This document shows, piece by piece, positions 45,393 to 54,639 of a DNA stretch of 64,000 nt. Positions within the stretch are counted from its first letter, which is position 1; every line of letters starts with the position of its first letter. Under the pieces are notes generated by a model. It was given only the letters and a program-made list of their open reading frames with translations. It ran no database searches and was not told the DNA's origin. Source of the DNA: Pestalotiopsis fici W106-1 (lineage: Eukaryota > Ascomycota > Sordariomycetes > Amphisphaeriales > Sporocadaceae); contig NW_006917093.1 of the NCBI RefSeq assembly GCF_000516985.1, positions 992,001 to 1,056,000 of the forward strand. The letters run 5' to 3'. The translations under genes were made by a program, and so were the position numbers.

Positions 45393-45546
45393 GGTGAGAA
45401 ATGTATTCTTGGTCGATTTCGCTAGCGGTTTGTTTTGAGGGTTCAAGTGAAGGAAAAATTGAAATGAGGCTGGCTGTATTTATTTGCCTTCTATAAATAT
45501 CGTGTATCTAGAGATGAAAACGGACCCCTTCAAGACTTGCCGTGCT

Positions 45547-45562
45547 CGGCGACACTGCTCCG
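45547..45562 (+). promoter_or_regulatory. Cluster dyad site 1, CGG-N10-CCG
   Basis: CGG (45547-45549), 10 nt, CCG (45560-45562), with the right half reading ACACTGCTCCGA. Inverted CGG half sites are bound by Zn2Cys6 regulators. It shares the TGCTCCGA end with the other three copies. Confidence 0.6.
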
Positions 45563-45943
45563 AACGCCAAATGCTTGTGCTCCAGGTGTCGAGATCGACG
45601 TCGATTCGTGCGGTTCTGGGGATCCATTATACTGCTTGATTTGGCGCTATTGATGGGACCGAAGCGCTTAACGGGCACACAAACCTGGGGTATCTCAGCG
45701 GAGACAATTGACTTATAGTACTCCTAGGACCCCACAGTATAGTACCTACAGTGATGAGGAGTTTCTTTCAATGCATCCACCCCATCAATGCCACCTGATC
45801 GTGAGGAATAATTGACTCTTCTCCGCACTTTGCTTTGCTTGGCAATGTCGGACCACTGAAAGCCGATGCATCTGCGCACTTTGAGCTCCCCGGCAGCATG
45901 TGGGCTCTCTCAATGTTGCCCAAACGTCACGGGAGTCTGGTGT

Positions 45944-45960
45944 CGGAGCAGCGTGTGCCG
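45944..45960 (-). promoter_or_regulatory. Cluster dyad site 4, CGG-N11-CCG
   Basis: On the minus strand it reads CGGCACACGCTGCTCCG, followed by A, giving the shared TGCTCCGA end. It lies 132 bp before the XDH-like start. Confidence 0.6.
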
Positions 45961-46091
45961 ACACTGGGCCTAAGCTGCATACATTGGGGGCATAAAGCAA
46001 TGAGATTACAGCCCAAGCTGTCAACAGCCGACTGAAGTATCACGCCATTACACCAGACTTATTGCCCATCGCTTTGTAGTATTACCCAAAG

Positions 46092-47234
46092 ATGGAGAAC
46101 CCTTCAGTCCTGCTCTATGGGGCCCTCACAGCCAAGGTAGAGGACAGACCCATTCCCACAATCAGTGACCCCCACGATGTCATTGTACAAATCGCATACA
46201 CTGGCGTCTGTGGCAGCGATGTAAGTTATTAGTCGGGACACTTTGTTCTATACTCCATTCTGATGGATTAACACTGCCGCTTCGTCAAGGTCCACTTCTG
46301 GCTCCATGGCGGCATCCGGACGTTTGTCTCGGCGTCGGCTCCGTTGGTCATGGGCCACGAGGCGTGCGGCACCGTACACGCCGTCGGCTCGGGGGTAACC
46401 ACCCTCCAACCCGGGGATCGGGTCGCCATTGAGCCGGGCGTTCCGTGCCGACGGTGTCCGCGTTGCAAGGCCGGGCGATACAATCTCTGTTCTGGCATGG
46501 CCTTTGCCGCGGATTCGAATTCGCTCACGCACGGGACTCTCACCAAGTATTTTAAAACTTCGGCGGACTTTTGCTACAAGATTCCAGATAATCTGCAAAT
46601 GAAGGAGGGCGTACTATTGGAGCCTCTGGCCGTTGCCGTTCACGCAGTTCGGCTTGCTGATGTCAAGCCGGGACAGCGGGTGGTGGTCTTTGGTGCCGGC
46701 ACCGTAGGGCTCTTTTGCGCTGCTGTGGCCAAGGAGTTTGGGGCATCAGTAGTGGTGTCCATCGATCTGCTACAGAACAAGCTCAATGTCGCCAAGGAGC
46801 TGTTGGGGTCTGATATTGGCCGGACCTGGATGCCAAACACTTCATCCACGCCCGAGCAAAACGCAGAACAACTCAGAACCGACCATGGACTGGGAGATGG
46901 CGCAGATGTTGTGATTGACGCCACGGGCGCGGAGCCCTCGGTGCAAACAGCCATGTACGCCCTATCGCGAGGTGGCACATATGTGCAGGCTGGCATGGGC
47001 AAGAGAAAGATAGAGTTTCCCATTGCTGAAGTCTGTGAGCGAGAACTAAGCATCAAGGGTTGTTTTCGCTACGGGCCCGGGGATTTTGAACTAGCCATGA
47101 GTCTTGTGCAGCGAGGCAGGATTAACCTTGCAACTCTGATTACGGGAGAGTTCCCGTTTGAAAAGGCATCCGAAGCATGGGAAAGTACCTCGAGAGGCGA
47201 GGGTATCAAGAATGTAATCAGAGGTTCGGCTTGA
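46092..47234 (+). CDS. Xylitol/sorbitol dehydrogenase-like zinc MDR
   Basis: Exons 46092-46220 and 46290-47234, 357 residues. Medium-chain zinc dehydrogenase of the polyol dehydrogenase group. Catalytic zinc ligands: Cys40 ('YTGVCGSDVHFW'), His66 and Glu67 ('MGHEACG'). Structural zinc Cys96, 99, 102 and 110 ('CRRCPRCKAGRYNLC') are all present. Rossmann motif 'VVFGAGTVGL' is followed by an Asp-ended strand ('VSIDLLQNKL'), which favours NAD over NADP. The C half 'ADVVIDATGAEPSV', 'GGTYVQAGMG' and 'GCFRYGPGDFELA' closely follows fungal D-xylulose reductase (xylitol dehydrogenase). It probably oxidises a polyol to a ketose; whether this is the main xylitol enzyme or a paralogue for another polyol is open. 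Its 3' end faces the kinase gene, 86 bp apart. Confidence 0.88.
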
Positions 47235-47320
47235 GTTTTGACAAGTTCATGCCATTCTTTCAGAGTTGTGCAAACAAAAGCACAATATTTGTAGGAAGGT
47301 CTATCCAATAGTTTGTTCAA

Positions 47321-48064
47321 TTAAATTTCGGACTCTCTGGTTTCTCGCATCACCTGAGACTCCTCATCAACACTCCAGACCGTTATTGTAGGAGCCATGA
47401 GCTTTCCCCTCACCTCATCGCCGTTGGGAATATCATTTGCTTCTGCTCGTGCCAATGCAGCCTCCAAAGTGGTCTCTACACCGCTCTCTACATGCCGTCT
47501 CGCGATTCGAGCTTTTGCTACTTGGACATCCACGTCTACAAACCAAGACTCGTCCACAAGTTGATTGATTTGCCGCCACGGTTCTTCGTCGTAGAGTAGC
47601 CAATTGCCCTCCAGAATGACGGTTGAGACAGTAGGAGGTATAGCAATATCGCGAGGAATCGGGTCTTTTGTCGCATGGTCGAAACTGGGGGCATATATGG
47701 TAGCGGGTGTGGTCGCGTCGACTGTGCTGGAGGTTCGCAGTTCAGTGAAGAGCGCGACTGCACCATCGGCATCAAATGTCCATGCCGCGCCGCGACGGGC
47801 ATGTGCTTCCTCTGCGTTGGGGAACGTATCCAGCTTTGCGCGTGTATAGTGAAAACCGTCCATCGGCACAACGGTTGCAGAGTCTTCGTGGAGGGCATTC
47901 AGTCGTTGTGCGACTTCCCGGGCAATGGTGGATTTCCCAGAGCCTGGCGGTCCTGCTAGAGCTATGATAATTCGCCATTTCTGGGAGTCTGTACTGTTCT
48001 GGGTTCTGGCTGCTTGCTGCAATGCGACGGCGCGTTGAGTGAGCAATGAGTAAACGGATTCCAT
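47321..48064 (-). CDS. P-loop kinase of the uridine kinase/phosphoribulokinase-like group
   Basis: Single minus-strand exon, 247 residues. The Walker A loop 'GPPGSGKST' is at residues 38-46; 'VVPMDGFHY' supplies the acidic substrate-site motif found in pantothenate kinase/uridine kinase relatives; 'VILEGNWLLYDEEPW' is the typical strand-plus-lid region, and 'ARIARRHVESGVE' a lid Arg helix. Proteins of this type (yeast Yfh7, bacterial YggC/FrcK-like) have been linked to small-molecule phosphorylation, in some bacteria of sugars. It sits between two polyol-type dehydrogenases and shares their promoter dyad, so phosphorylation of the ketose product is a reasonable inference. Substrate unknown. 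Confidence 0.78.
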   Translation of the reverse strand: MESVYSLLTQRAVALQQAARTQNSTDSQKWRIIIALAGPPGSGKSTIAREVAQRLNALHEDSATVVPMDGFHYTRAKLDTFPNAEEAHARRGAAWTFDADGAVALFTELRTSSTVDATTPATIYAPSFDHATKDPIPRDIAIPPTVSTVILEGNWLLYDEEPWRQINQLVDESWFVDVDVQVAKARIARRHVESGVETTLEAALARAEANDIPNGDEVRGKLMAPTITVWSVDEESQVMRETRESEI

Positions 48065-48719
48065 GACTATATCTTTCGTGAATCGTCAGACTCAGTAACG
48101 TTTGACTGCTTCGCTGTTGGTCACGGAAACGAAAACGTCTCATATCAGACTTTAGCACTAGATTTCCATATTCCCTTCGCCCAAATTCTACTATTTCATT
48201 CCAGGATTGGCTAGTGACTCTGTAGATGTTATGCCTGACAACTGGATCTAAACCTCCTTCTTCTTGTTGGGTACATGATACATTCCAAACACTGTGTATG
48301 AGCATGTATGAGTATGATCGGAGAGGCGTGTGCCGATGTGGAACCAATAGCCCGCACCCATCCCTCGTCGGCTGATGTATACTATGTCGGAGTACACTGC
48401 TCCGATGGTGGAGTATCGCACTTGTCAGCAGTATAGTCGATCTAATGCAAGGCGCATGCGGATCATGTCAATGGTCTGATGCGGTGCAGTCTGTTTGCCA
48501 CTACTTCCAAATGATGATTTCCACTGACTCTGAAAGAAGACAATCCACTTGTATGGCAATCATATTTAGGCGCACACCTTTATGGAAGCAAGCATTCAGC
48601 AGAGTGACCCCATGTAAACTATCATTGTCGTCTATTTCCTGTCTTATAGGCATCCAACTCTTTATACTGCCAGAAGAGCACAACCATAATCGGAAATTCT
48701 CATACTACAACCATTCATC
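48065..48719. other. Bidirectional promoter kinase/SDR2
   Basis: 655 bp between divergent starts, with one dyad at 48388-48404 almost exactly midway (about 320 bp from each start). Also contains GGCTAG at about 48208, a weak match to XlnR-type sites. Confidence 0.6.
48388..48404 (+). promoter_or_regulatory. Cluster dyad site 2, CGG-N11-CCG
   Basis: CGGAGTACACTGCTCCG followed by AT. It shares the 12-mer ACACTGCTCCGA with site 1 in another promoter of the cluster. Confidence 0.62.
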
Positions 48720-49607
48720 ATGGAGCGTTCAGAACTCACTTCACGGGTCATTCCCCTGATGAGCCTGAGCACGGGAACTTCGCCACTGACGGCGCCCTTT
48801 CAGCAGAGCGCAGGCCTCTCTGCCGCCGAGCGAGCAATGAACCGCTTCCGGGTCCACGGCAACGCCATCGTGACGGGCGGCGGCGGCGACCTGGGCTTCA
48901 CGGCCTGCCGCGCCCTGCTCGAGCACGGCCTCGGGGGGCTCGTCATTTTCGATCTGGACCCGACGTCGACGGCCGACCGGGTCGCGGCTCTGCAGGCCGA
49001 GTTCCCCGAGGCCAGCGTCTCGTTCCAGCGGGTCAACGTGACGGACGCCGACGACGTGGCCCGCGGCGTCGCGGCCGTGGTGCGGGCGCTGGGCAGCGTC
49101 GACGTCCTGCTCGCGTTTGCCGGCGTGGCCTCGTGCGCCCACGCCACCGACGTCTCTGCGCACGAGTGGCGGCGCGTGTTTGACATTAACACGACGGGCT
49201 CTTTCCTCTGCGCCCAGGCCGTCGCCAAGGCGCAGGCCCAGCTCGGCAAGCCCGGGAGCATTGTCTTTGTGGCTTCCATCTCGGCGCACCGGGTCAACTT
49301 TCCTCAGCCCCAGGCCGCCTACAATGCTTCCAAGGCGGCGGTGCTCGCCACGGCCAAGTCGCTGGCTGCCGAGTGGTCTCGGTACGGCATCCGGGTGAAC
49401 AGCATCAGTCCTGGGTACATGGACACCATACTTAATGAGGGAGATGGACTCAAGGTGGCGCGAGATACTTGGAACGAACGAAACCCGATGGGTCGGATGG
49501 GCGTTCCAGAAGAATTATGCGGTGCGGTTGTCTTGCTTGCGAGTCGAGCAGCGAGCTATATCACGGGTGCAGATTTGCTGATAGATGGAGGGCAAACTTT
49601 GTTCTGA
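48720..49607 (+). CDS. SDR-family polyol dehydrogenase (SDR2)
   Basis: Single exon, 295 residues, from ATG 48720. Classical SDR: cofactor loop 'TGGGGDLG' at 52-59 after a 45-residue N-terminal extension, 'LLAFAGVAS' in place of the usual NAG loop, active site 'VASISAH' with Tyr201-x3-Lys205 ('YNASK'), then 'SISPGYMDT' and the C-terminal 'ADLLIDGGQT'. This last part and the extension resemble fungal arabinitol/mannitol dehydrogenase and L-xylulose reductase-like proteins. Asp after the second strand ('VIFDLDP') suggests NAD preference. Only about 39% identical by eye to SDR1 in the aligned parts, so not a recent duplicate. The first 650 nt are very GC-rich, the last 200 nt are not. Substrate unknown. 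Confidence 0.83.
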   Translation: MERSELTSRVIPLMSLSTGTSPLTAPFQQSAGLSAAERAMNRFRVHGNAIVTGGGGDLGFTACRALLEHGLGGLVIFDLDPTSTADRVAALQAEFPEASVSFQRVNVTDADDVARGVAAVVRALGSVDVLLAFAGVASCAHATDVSAHEWRRVFDINTTGSFLCAQAVAKAQAQLGKPGSIVFVASISAHRVNFPQPQAAYNASKAAVLATAKSLAAEWSRYGIRVNSISPGYMDTILNEGDGLKVARDTWNERNPMGRMGVPEELCGAVVLLASRAASYITGADLLIDGGQTLF

Positions 49608-50446
49608 GTTGATGTAAAATAAAGGTTCAAAAGAAGGTTGCTATTGGCATATAATACCGTAGAAACAGGTATAGATTTGAATTAGTCATGGCGGGCATCA
49701 ATCCACCAGGATTGAAACATGAATTGCGTAGAAGCACATGGATATTCTTCTAGTGTAGCCTGAATCCCTATGAGGCGATGAATGAACTATATGCCACTGT
49801 CAGTTAGTTTGTCTGCCAGAGTCCTCACGTTGATGATCATTTTCAGTGAATACATTCGTTTCGCTGAATAATATTCCATTTCAAAGTCATAGTCAAATAA
49901 AAGATAACCCAGGGGAACGACCAGGCATGTCCCATATTGCGTCAGAATACCAACAGGGCCTAGCAGTGCCCAAGAAACCCCCACGATAGCCTCGCGACGC
50001 GAACCGCTTCGACCATGTCCGTCGGTCGACAGTGCTCCGATACTAATAACATGACCGGGGCCACGGCAAGGCAGTTTCTAGGTTAGTCTGGGGTAAGTAA
50101 TTCTGGGGTCGAGGATCCGGGGGAACAGACGACCAATCATGTTGCCAGAGGAGAAACTCGAAGCCGGCCATCGTGGATCGCATGGTTGTTCCAGTCTCTG
50201 GTATGATTGATCGGTGGGCGGTGGTCTGATCTCCAGACTTGGAGTCAACAATTTCAGTACCTGGAAGCCAGCAAGAAGGTCCAGCCCGATCACTTCCGAC
50301 ATATCGGGATGTCTGCAGTGCACTACCAGACTCCTGGGTGCAGATAGATCTATATAAAGACCCAAGTGCCATGAATTGTCTAGCTGGAACTCTGAAGAAA
50401 TCACAGAGCAGCGTCTCGTACCTTTTCCCCACCCCTGAACACGAAA
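49608..50446. other. Intergenic region, MFS promoter
   Basis: 0.84 kb with one dyad at 50023-50039, 408 bp before the MFS start. No coding frame supported. Confidence 0.55.
50023..50039 (+). promoter_or_regulatory. Cluster dyad site 3, CGG-N11-CCG
   Basis: CGGTCGACAGTGCTCCG followed by AT. Differs from site 2 at few positions inside the spacer and keeps the TGCTCCGAT end. Confidence 0.6.
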
Positions 50447-52449
50447 ATGGGTATTGCAGCTACAGCATCAACCGAAGCTGATACAGCTTACGGTCCCACA
50501 GGTAGATATATGTCTTTACACCTATATCGTACGTTCTACAGCCACCTAACAGCACCATAGGATACAAAGGATTACTTCGTGCGCCTCCGATTGTTATTGT
50601 AATGTCCTTGTTGGCAAGTATAGGAGGTATCCTGTTTGGCTATGACCAGGGAGTCATTTCTGGAGTGTTGGTGATGAACAACTTTGTGAGACAGCCATAA
50701 TCACCTTACCCAAGCTAACCATGAATAATCAATTACTGACCCGCTCTTTTTCCCACCAACAGGTCAAGAACTTTCCCGAACTTGCCAACGACACGACTCT
50801 AAAAGGCTGGGCAGTTTCCGTGCTCACGCTCGGTGCCATGTTTGGTGCCTTTGCCAACGGTCCGATCGCTGACCATCTCTCGCGCCGATGGTCCATTGCC
50901 CTGGCCTCTGTGATCTTCATCATCGGCTCGGCCGTCCAAGCAGGAGCAGTCAATATTGCCATGATATTCGTTGGTCGGGCATGTGCCGGTTATGCCATCG
51001 GTATGCTGTCCATGGTTGTGCCCCTATACCTTAGCGAACTGGCCCCCTCGAACCTCCGTGGTGCCCTCGTCTCACTCCAGCAACTTGGAATCACACTGGG
51101 CATCATGATATCCTTTTGGATCGATTATGGGACGGCATATATCGGGGGCACCGGCGATGGCCAGTCAGAGGCAGCATGGAGACTTCCCCTAGCCCTGCAA
51201 TGTCTGCCGGCACTGATCCTAGGCATTGGTACTTTGTTTTTGCCTTATTCGCCGCGCTGGCTCATGCTCAAAGGTAGGCAGGCCTGGACACTCGGAAGCC
51301 TCCTTGTATGTGAGCTGACATTGTTGTGTCTTTGATAGACCGCGAAGAGGAAGCAGTCATGGTGCTGACCAGAATGAGGCGTGTTCCTGCTGACGATTGG
51401 AGGCTCCAAAGAGAAATCCTTGAGATCAAAGCAGCTTCCGTGTTCGATAACGAAACCATGGCGGAACGTTACTCTGGCGTATCCAACTTCAGGGTCATGG
51501 TATCCCAGTACACTGAGCTCTTCGTCCAACGGCATCTGAACCGACGTCTTCTCATTGCATGTCTTCTTCAGATTATCCAGCAGTTTACTGGTATCAATGC
51601 GATTATTGTGAGACGGGTTCCCCTTTGACAAGCAGCTTCAAGTCATGAAGAAGACTGACTTTTGACTACACAGTACTACGCTCCAACCATATTCCAGAGC
51701 ATCGGACTTTCTGGAAACTCGGTTGACCTCCTTGCAACCGGAGTGGTTGGCATCATCGACTTTGTCTCTACGATCCCGGCCATCATGTTCCTCGACCGTT
51801 GGGGAAGAAAAGGAGTTCTGCTGAGTGGAGCCGTTGGTATGGGTATATGTCAACTGATTGTCGGTACCCTGTATGCAGTTTATGAAAACTCTTGGGACGA
51901 CCATAAAGGTGCTGGATGGGCGGCGGCTGTATTTATATGGTTATACATTGCCAGCTTTGCCTACAGCATCGGCTGTGTCAATTGGATTATGCCGTCTGAG
52001 CTCTTCCCTCCTGCGAACCGAGCGAAAGCCGTAGGTGTCGCCATCGGAACAAACTGGCTATCCAATGTAGGGACTCTGGCGCTCAAACTCGATGTACTTG
52101 CTCACTCTGCATAGTTCATTGTCGGCCTTATCACACCACGTATGCTCGCTTCGATTAGATACGGCACATTCTTCTTCTTTCTAGGTATGACCATTCTGAT
52201 CAATGACTGGCACGTTACTAATGCTGGCAAGCTTTCTGCGTGATACTATTTGTCTGGGTGTATTTCTTCGTTCCGGAGACTCGTGGGGTCCGTATCGAGG
52301 AGATGGATAACCTGTTTGGCGGAAGCCAGGGCGAAGCTGATATTCAACGAATGGAGGCAATCAGACGGCGGCTCGGCCTCGACAACCCCTCAGAGCCGGA
52401 AGACAAGGCTACGGAAGTGCACGAGGAGCACGTTGACAAGACTTTCTAG
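50447..52449 (+). CDS. MFS sugar/polyol porter
   Basis: Seven exons: 50447-50501, 50561-50685, 50763-51273, 51339-51607, 51674-52066, 52115-52184 and 52232-52449; 546 residues. All phases agree. Sugar porter marks: TM1 'IGGILFGYDQGVISGVLVM', motif 'GPIADHLSRRWSIAL', 'GRACAGYAIGMLSMVVPLYL' leading to 'SELAPSNLRGALVSLQQLGI', 'LPYSPRWLMLK', 'QQFTGINAIIYYAPTIFQSI' in TM7, 'DRWGRKGVLL', 'MPSELFPPANRAKAVG' and 'VPETRGV'. It is a plasma-membrane proton-coupled or facilitated importer, probably of the cluster's sugar or polyol. The last intron interrupts the TM12 region. It ends 93 bp from the convergent Zn2Cys6 gene. Confidence 0.88.
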
Positions 52450-52542
52450 CCATAGAAGCTAGATGCGGCCATGCTTCTGCATTGCCTAGGTGTCGCGATT
52501 GTATACATGCGATTCATTGTGATCATCATCAAGATTATGTAC

Positions 52543-54639
52543 TCAACCATATCGCGTTCCAGTTGGGTTGCTGAACAACATGTCGCGAGGTATTCCGTCA
52601 AGAAAGTCCAGAGGTGTCTGATCTATGAGCATGCGGATGGTCGGATCGCCGTTATTGAAGTCCCCGTCGTTGAATCCATATCCTTGCCAAAGCGTCGCAT
52701 CGTCGACTGGATTGTCCGTGAACATGTTTTCAATTAAGAACTGCTCATTCTGTACAGGTTCTGGCGCATCGTGCCCTTGCGGTGCAAGAGAAATGAGACT
52801 ATGGTTCGGTTGAGACGCTCCCATTGATGAGAGATTTCTCTGTATAGAATCAATGATCTCGAGACAACGAGTTGCAGAGCTATTCTTCTTGGCCAGCACG
52901 CCAAGGCTGCTCCTAGATCTCGAGATCGAGATCTCCCATGCGGGTAGATCGAAGTGCTCAGGGGATTCTTTGCCGATGCGACTCACTTCTAGAATGAGTG
53001 TCGCTTGGAAAAGAAAGTAGGTGGCATACCAGCTGAGGCCCAAATGCAACATTGACTCATAGCCTTCGCAAAATGATGCCACGTCGTGGATTGTTTGCAT
53101 GGCGAGCTCCACACACCGACGTTCAGCATCTAGTCTCGATGCAACAAAGGGGTGATTTAGTTTGCTTCCGCGCCAGAGCAGTATTCGGAGATTTTGCTGT
53201 TTCCAAAGAACCATGGATCGCGGGCCTAGGAACCAGCTTGGGACATCAGTCGAGGCAAAGTAGCCGGGAAGTGCATCTTTCCATGCCATGAGCTTTCCGT
53301 CTATAGCTTCAGCCACCTGATACTCGATGCGGGCGCCTGCAGTTTTTGCCATTAAAAATTCACTGTAGAGCTCACTAGCTATCCTGGCGAGTTCGGCTTG
53401 GGCGACAATGGCAGAATAGGGAGTTGGATGATCAACTTCTCGGACGATCCCGGTACCAAGATCATTATCCTGATGCTCCACATTTCGCGGAAGACGAGTA
53501 TCGAAGAAGACATCAGCAGCAGTCGGGGGGCGTCCAGTGGTGATGTTGAAACCGCTATCGAAACAGTAGGTGGTCCAGAACAGCTGCCTCCGCCTCTCGA
53601 ATATCATGGTGTCCGCAGCATTCGGTATTTCTCTGTGAAGACCTAAACCAAAGGCTATACGGTATGCAATCCCCATGAGGTTGTATGCTGTATTCGGTCT
53701 ATCCCTTTTTTGCAGATAATTTCCCATGAGCAGAAATGCCTGAAGCGTTTCTATGGTCCCGGACTCGAGCATGGATATAGACATGCGACTCCTGGCCGCT
53801 GAGTAATAAGGAGAATGTGTTTGAACAGTAGTATGGTCCGTGGCCGACACCCAGTGTCCGATGGCAAGTACCATGTAGTACATGATACTCCAAGTTGACC
53901 GCCTTTTTGTGCGACGCCAGTCACTAGCTGCCTTTCTTCGAAATGTTTTCTCGTGAATGACAGGATATGACGTGTTGTAGAACAAGAAATAAGCGTCAAT
54001 GAAAAGGCTTGCCACAGCGGATGAGGCCAGATCTGGGCGGTCGAATTCCTCATTGACCGACGGCGACGGCTTACTCGGTGAAGCAAGAGACGCATTGGTC
54101 CCGGCTAGAACTGTGGGAAGCAACGTGGCGATCTCCTGCAACAGACTTGAACCGGAGCTACTGCCCAAATATCCCGATTCGGACGTGGAGAAGGCTCCCA
54201 TACCGTCTTCGTGATTGCCAAATGATGGACTCTCCTCATTCCCTGTAGCCGGCGCTGCCTGCAATGAACTGTCCTCATGCCACTCATATCTTGCCTCTCC
54301 ATCTTCCCCCTCCTGGTCGGCCTCGGTGCCAGAATAGTGGGATTGGTTTCCTGACGGGTCATTCTGTGCGGGATTATTGAGTTTTGCCAATGATTCCTCG
54401 ATATCTAGATCCGGGTTGAGCGAGCGAAGTAGGGTCTCGAGTTGTGAACATCGCAATTCAGCAGCATCCAGGTTCTTCCTTTTGAGGGGAGTTCGCTCAA
54501 TGGGTTCTAGAATAAAATTGCATTGCTTGCCGATCCGGGCGCATCGTATGCAAGGCTCATCGTCGAGCGGCTGATGGCATCGCACTTTCGACCTCTTGCA
54601 ATTTTGACATGCAAAAGCCCTTCTTGACCCATCACTCAT
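52543..54639 (-). CDS. Zn2Cys6 fungal-specific transcription factor
   Basis: Single minus-strand exon of 698 residues from the first in-frame ATG (54639); the frame is open further upstream but without ATG. The DNA-binding domain is at residues 10-41: Cys-x2-Cys-x6-Cys-x8-Cys-x2-Cys-x6-Cys ('ACQNCKRSKVRCHQ', 'EPCIRCARIGKQC'), followed by a basic linker 'RTPLKRKNLDAAE' and a short heptad-like helix that would dimerise. The fungal_trans middle homology region is clear: 'FLFYNTSYPVIHEKTF', 'YNLMGIAYRIAFGLGLHREI', 'FERRRQLFWTTYCFDSGFNI', 'TGRPPTAADVFFDTRLP'. Acidic tail near the C terminus. It adjoins the MFS gene tail to tail and is the natural candidate to bind the CGG dyads in the cluster. Confidence 0.9.
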   Translation of the reverse strand: MSDGSRRAFACQNCKRSKVRCHQPLDDEPCIRCARIGKQCNFILEPIERTPLKRKNLDAAELRCSQLETLLRSLNPDLDIEESLAKLNNPAQNDPSGNQSHYSGTEADQEGEDGEARYEWHEDSSLQAAPATGNEESPSFGNHEDGMGAFSTSESGYLGSSSGSSLLQEIATLLPTVLAGTNASLASPSKPSPSVNEEFDRPDLASSAVASLFIDAYFLFYNTSYPVIHEKTFRRKAASDWRRTKRRSTWSIMYYMVLAIGHWVSATDHTTVQTHSPYYSAARSRMSISMLESGTIETLQAFLLMGNYLQKRDRPNTAYNLMGIAYRIAFGLGLHREIPNAADTMIFERRRQLFWTTYCFDSGFNITTGRPPTAADVFFDTRLPRNVEHQDNDLGTGIVREVDHPTPYSAIVAQAELARIASELYSEFLMAKTAGARIEYQVAEAIDGKLMAWKDALPGYFASTDVPSWFLGPRSMVLWKQQNLRILLWRGSKLNHPFVASRLDAERRCVELAMQTIHDVASFCEGYESMLHLGLSWYATYFLFQATLILEVSRIGKESPEHFDLPAWEISISRSRSSLGVLAKKNSSATRCLEIIDSIQRNLSSMGASQPNHSLISLAPQGHDAPEPVQNEQFLIENMFTDNPVDDATLWQGYGFNDGDFNNGDPTIRMLIDQTPLDFLDGIPRDMLFSNPTGTRYG

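Larger units (their letters stand above)
45393..46091. other. Bidirectional promoter SDR1/XDH-like
   Basis: 699 bp between two divergent starts. Holds dyads at 45547-45562 and 45944-45960, placed about 155 and 132 bp from the SDR1 and XDH-like starts respectively. Confidence 0.6.

Noticed and set aside
52916..52935. AGATCTCG/CGAGATCT inverted repeat
   Set aside because: Lies inside the regulator's coding sequence and is accounted for by a Ser/Arg-rich stretch of codons.
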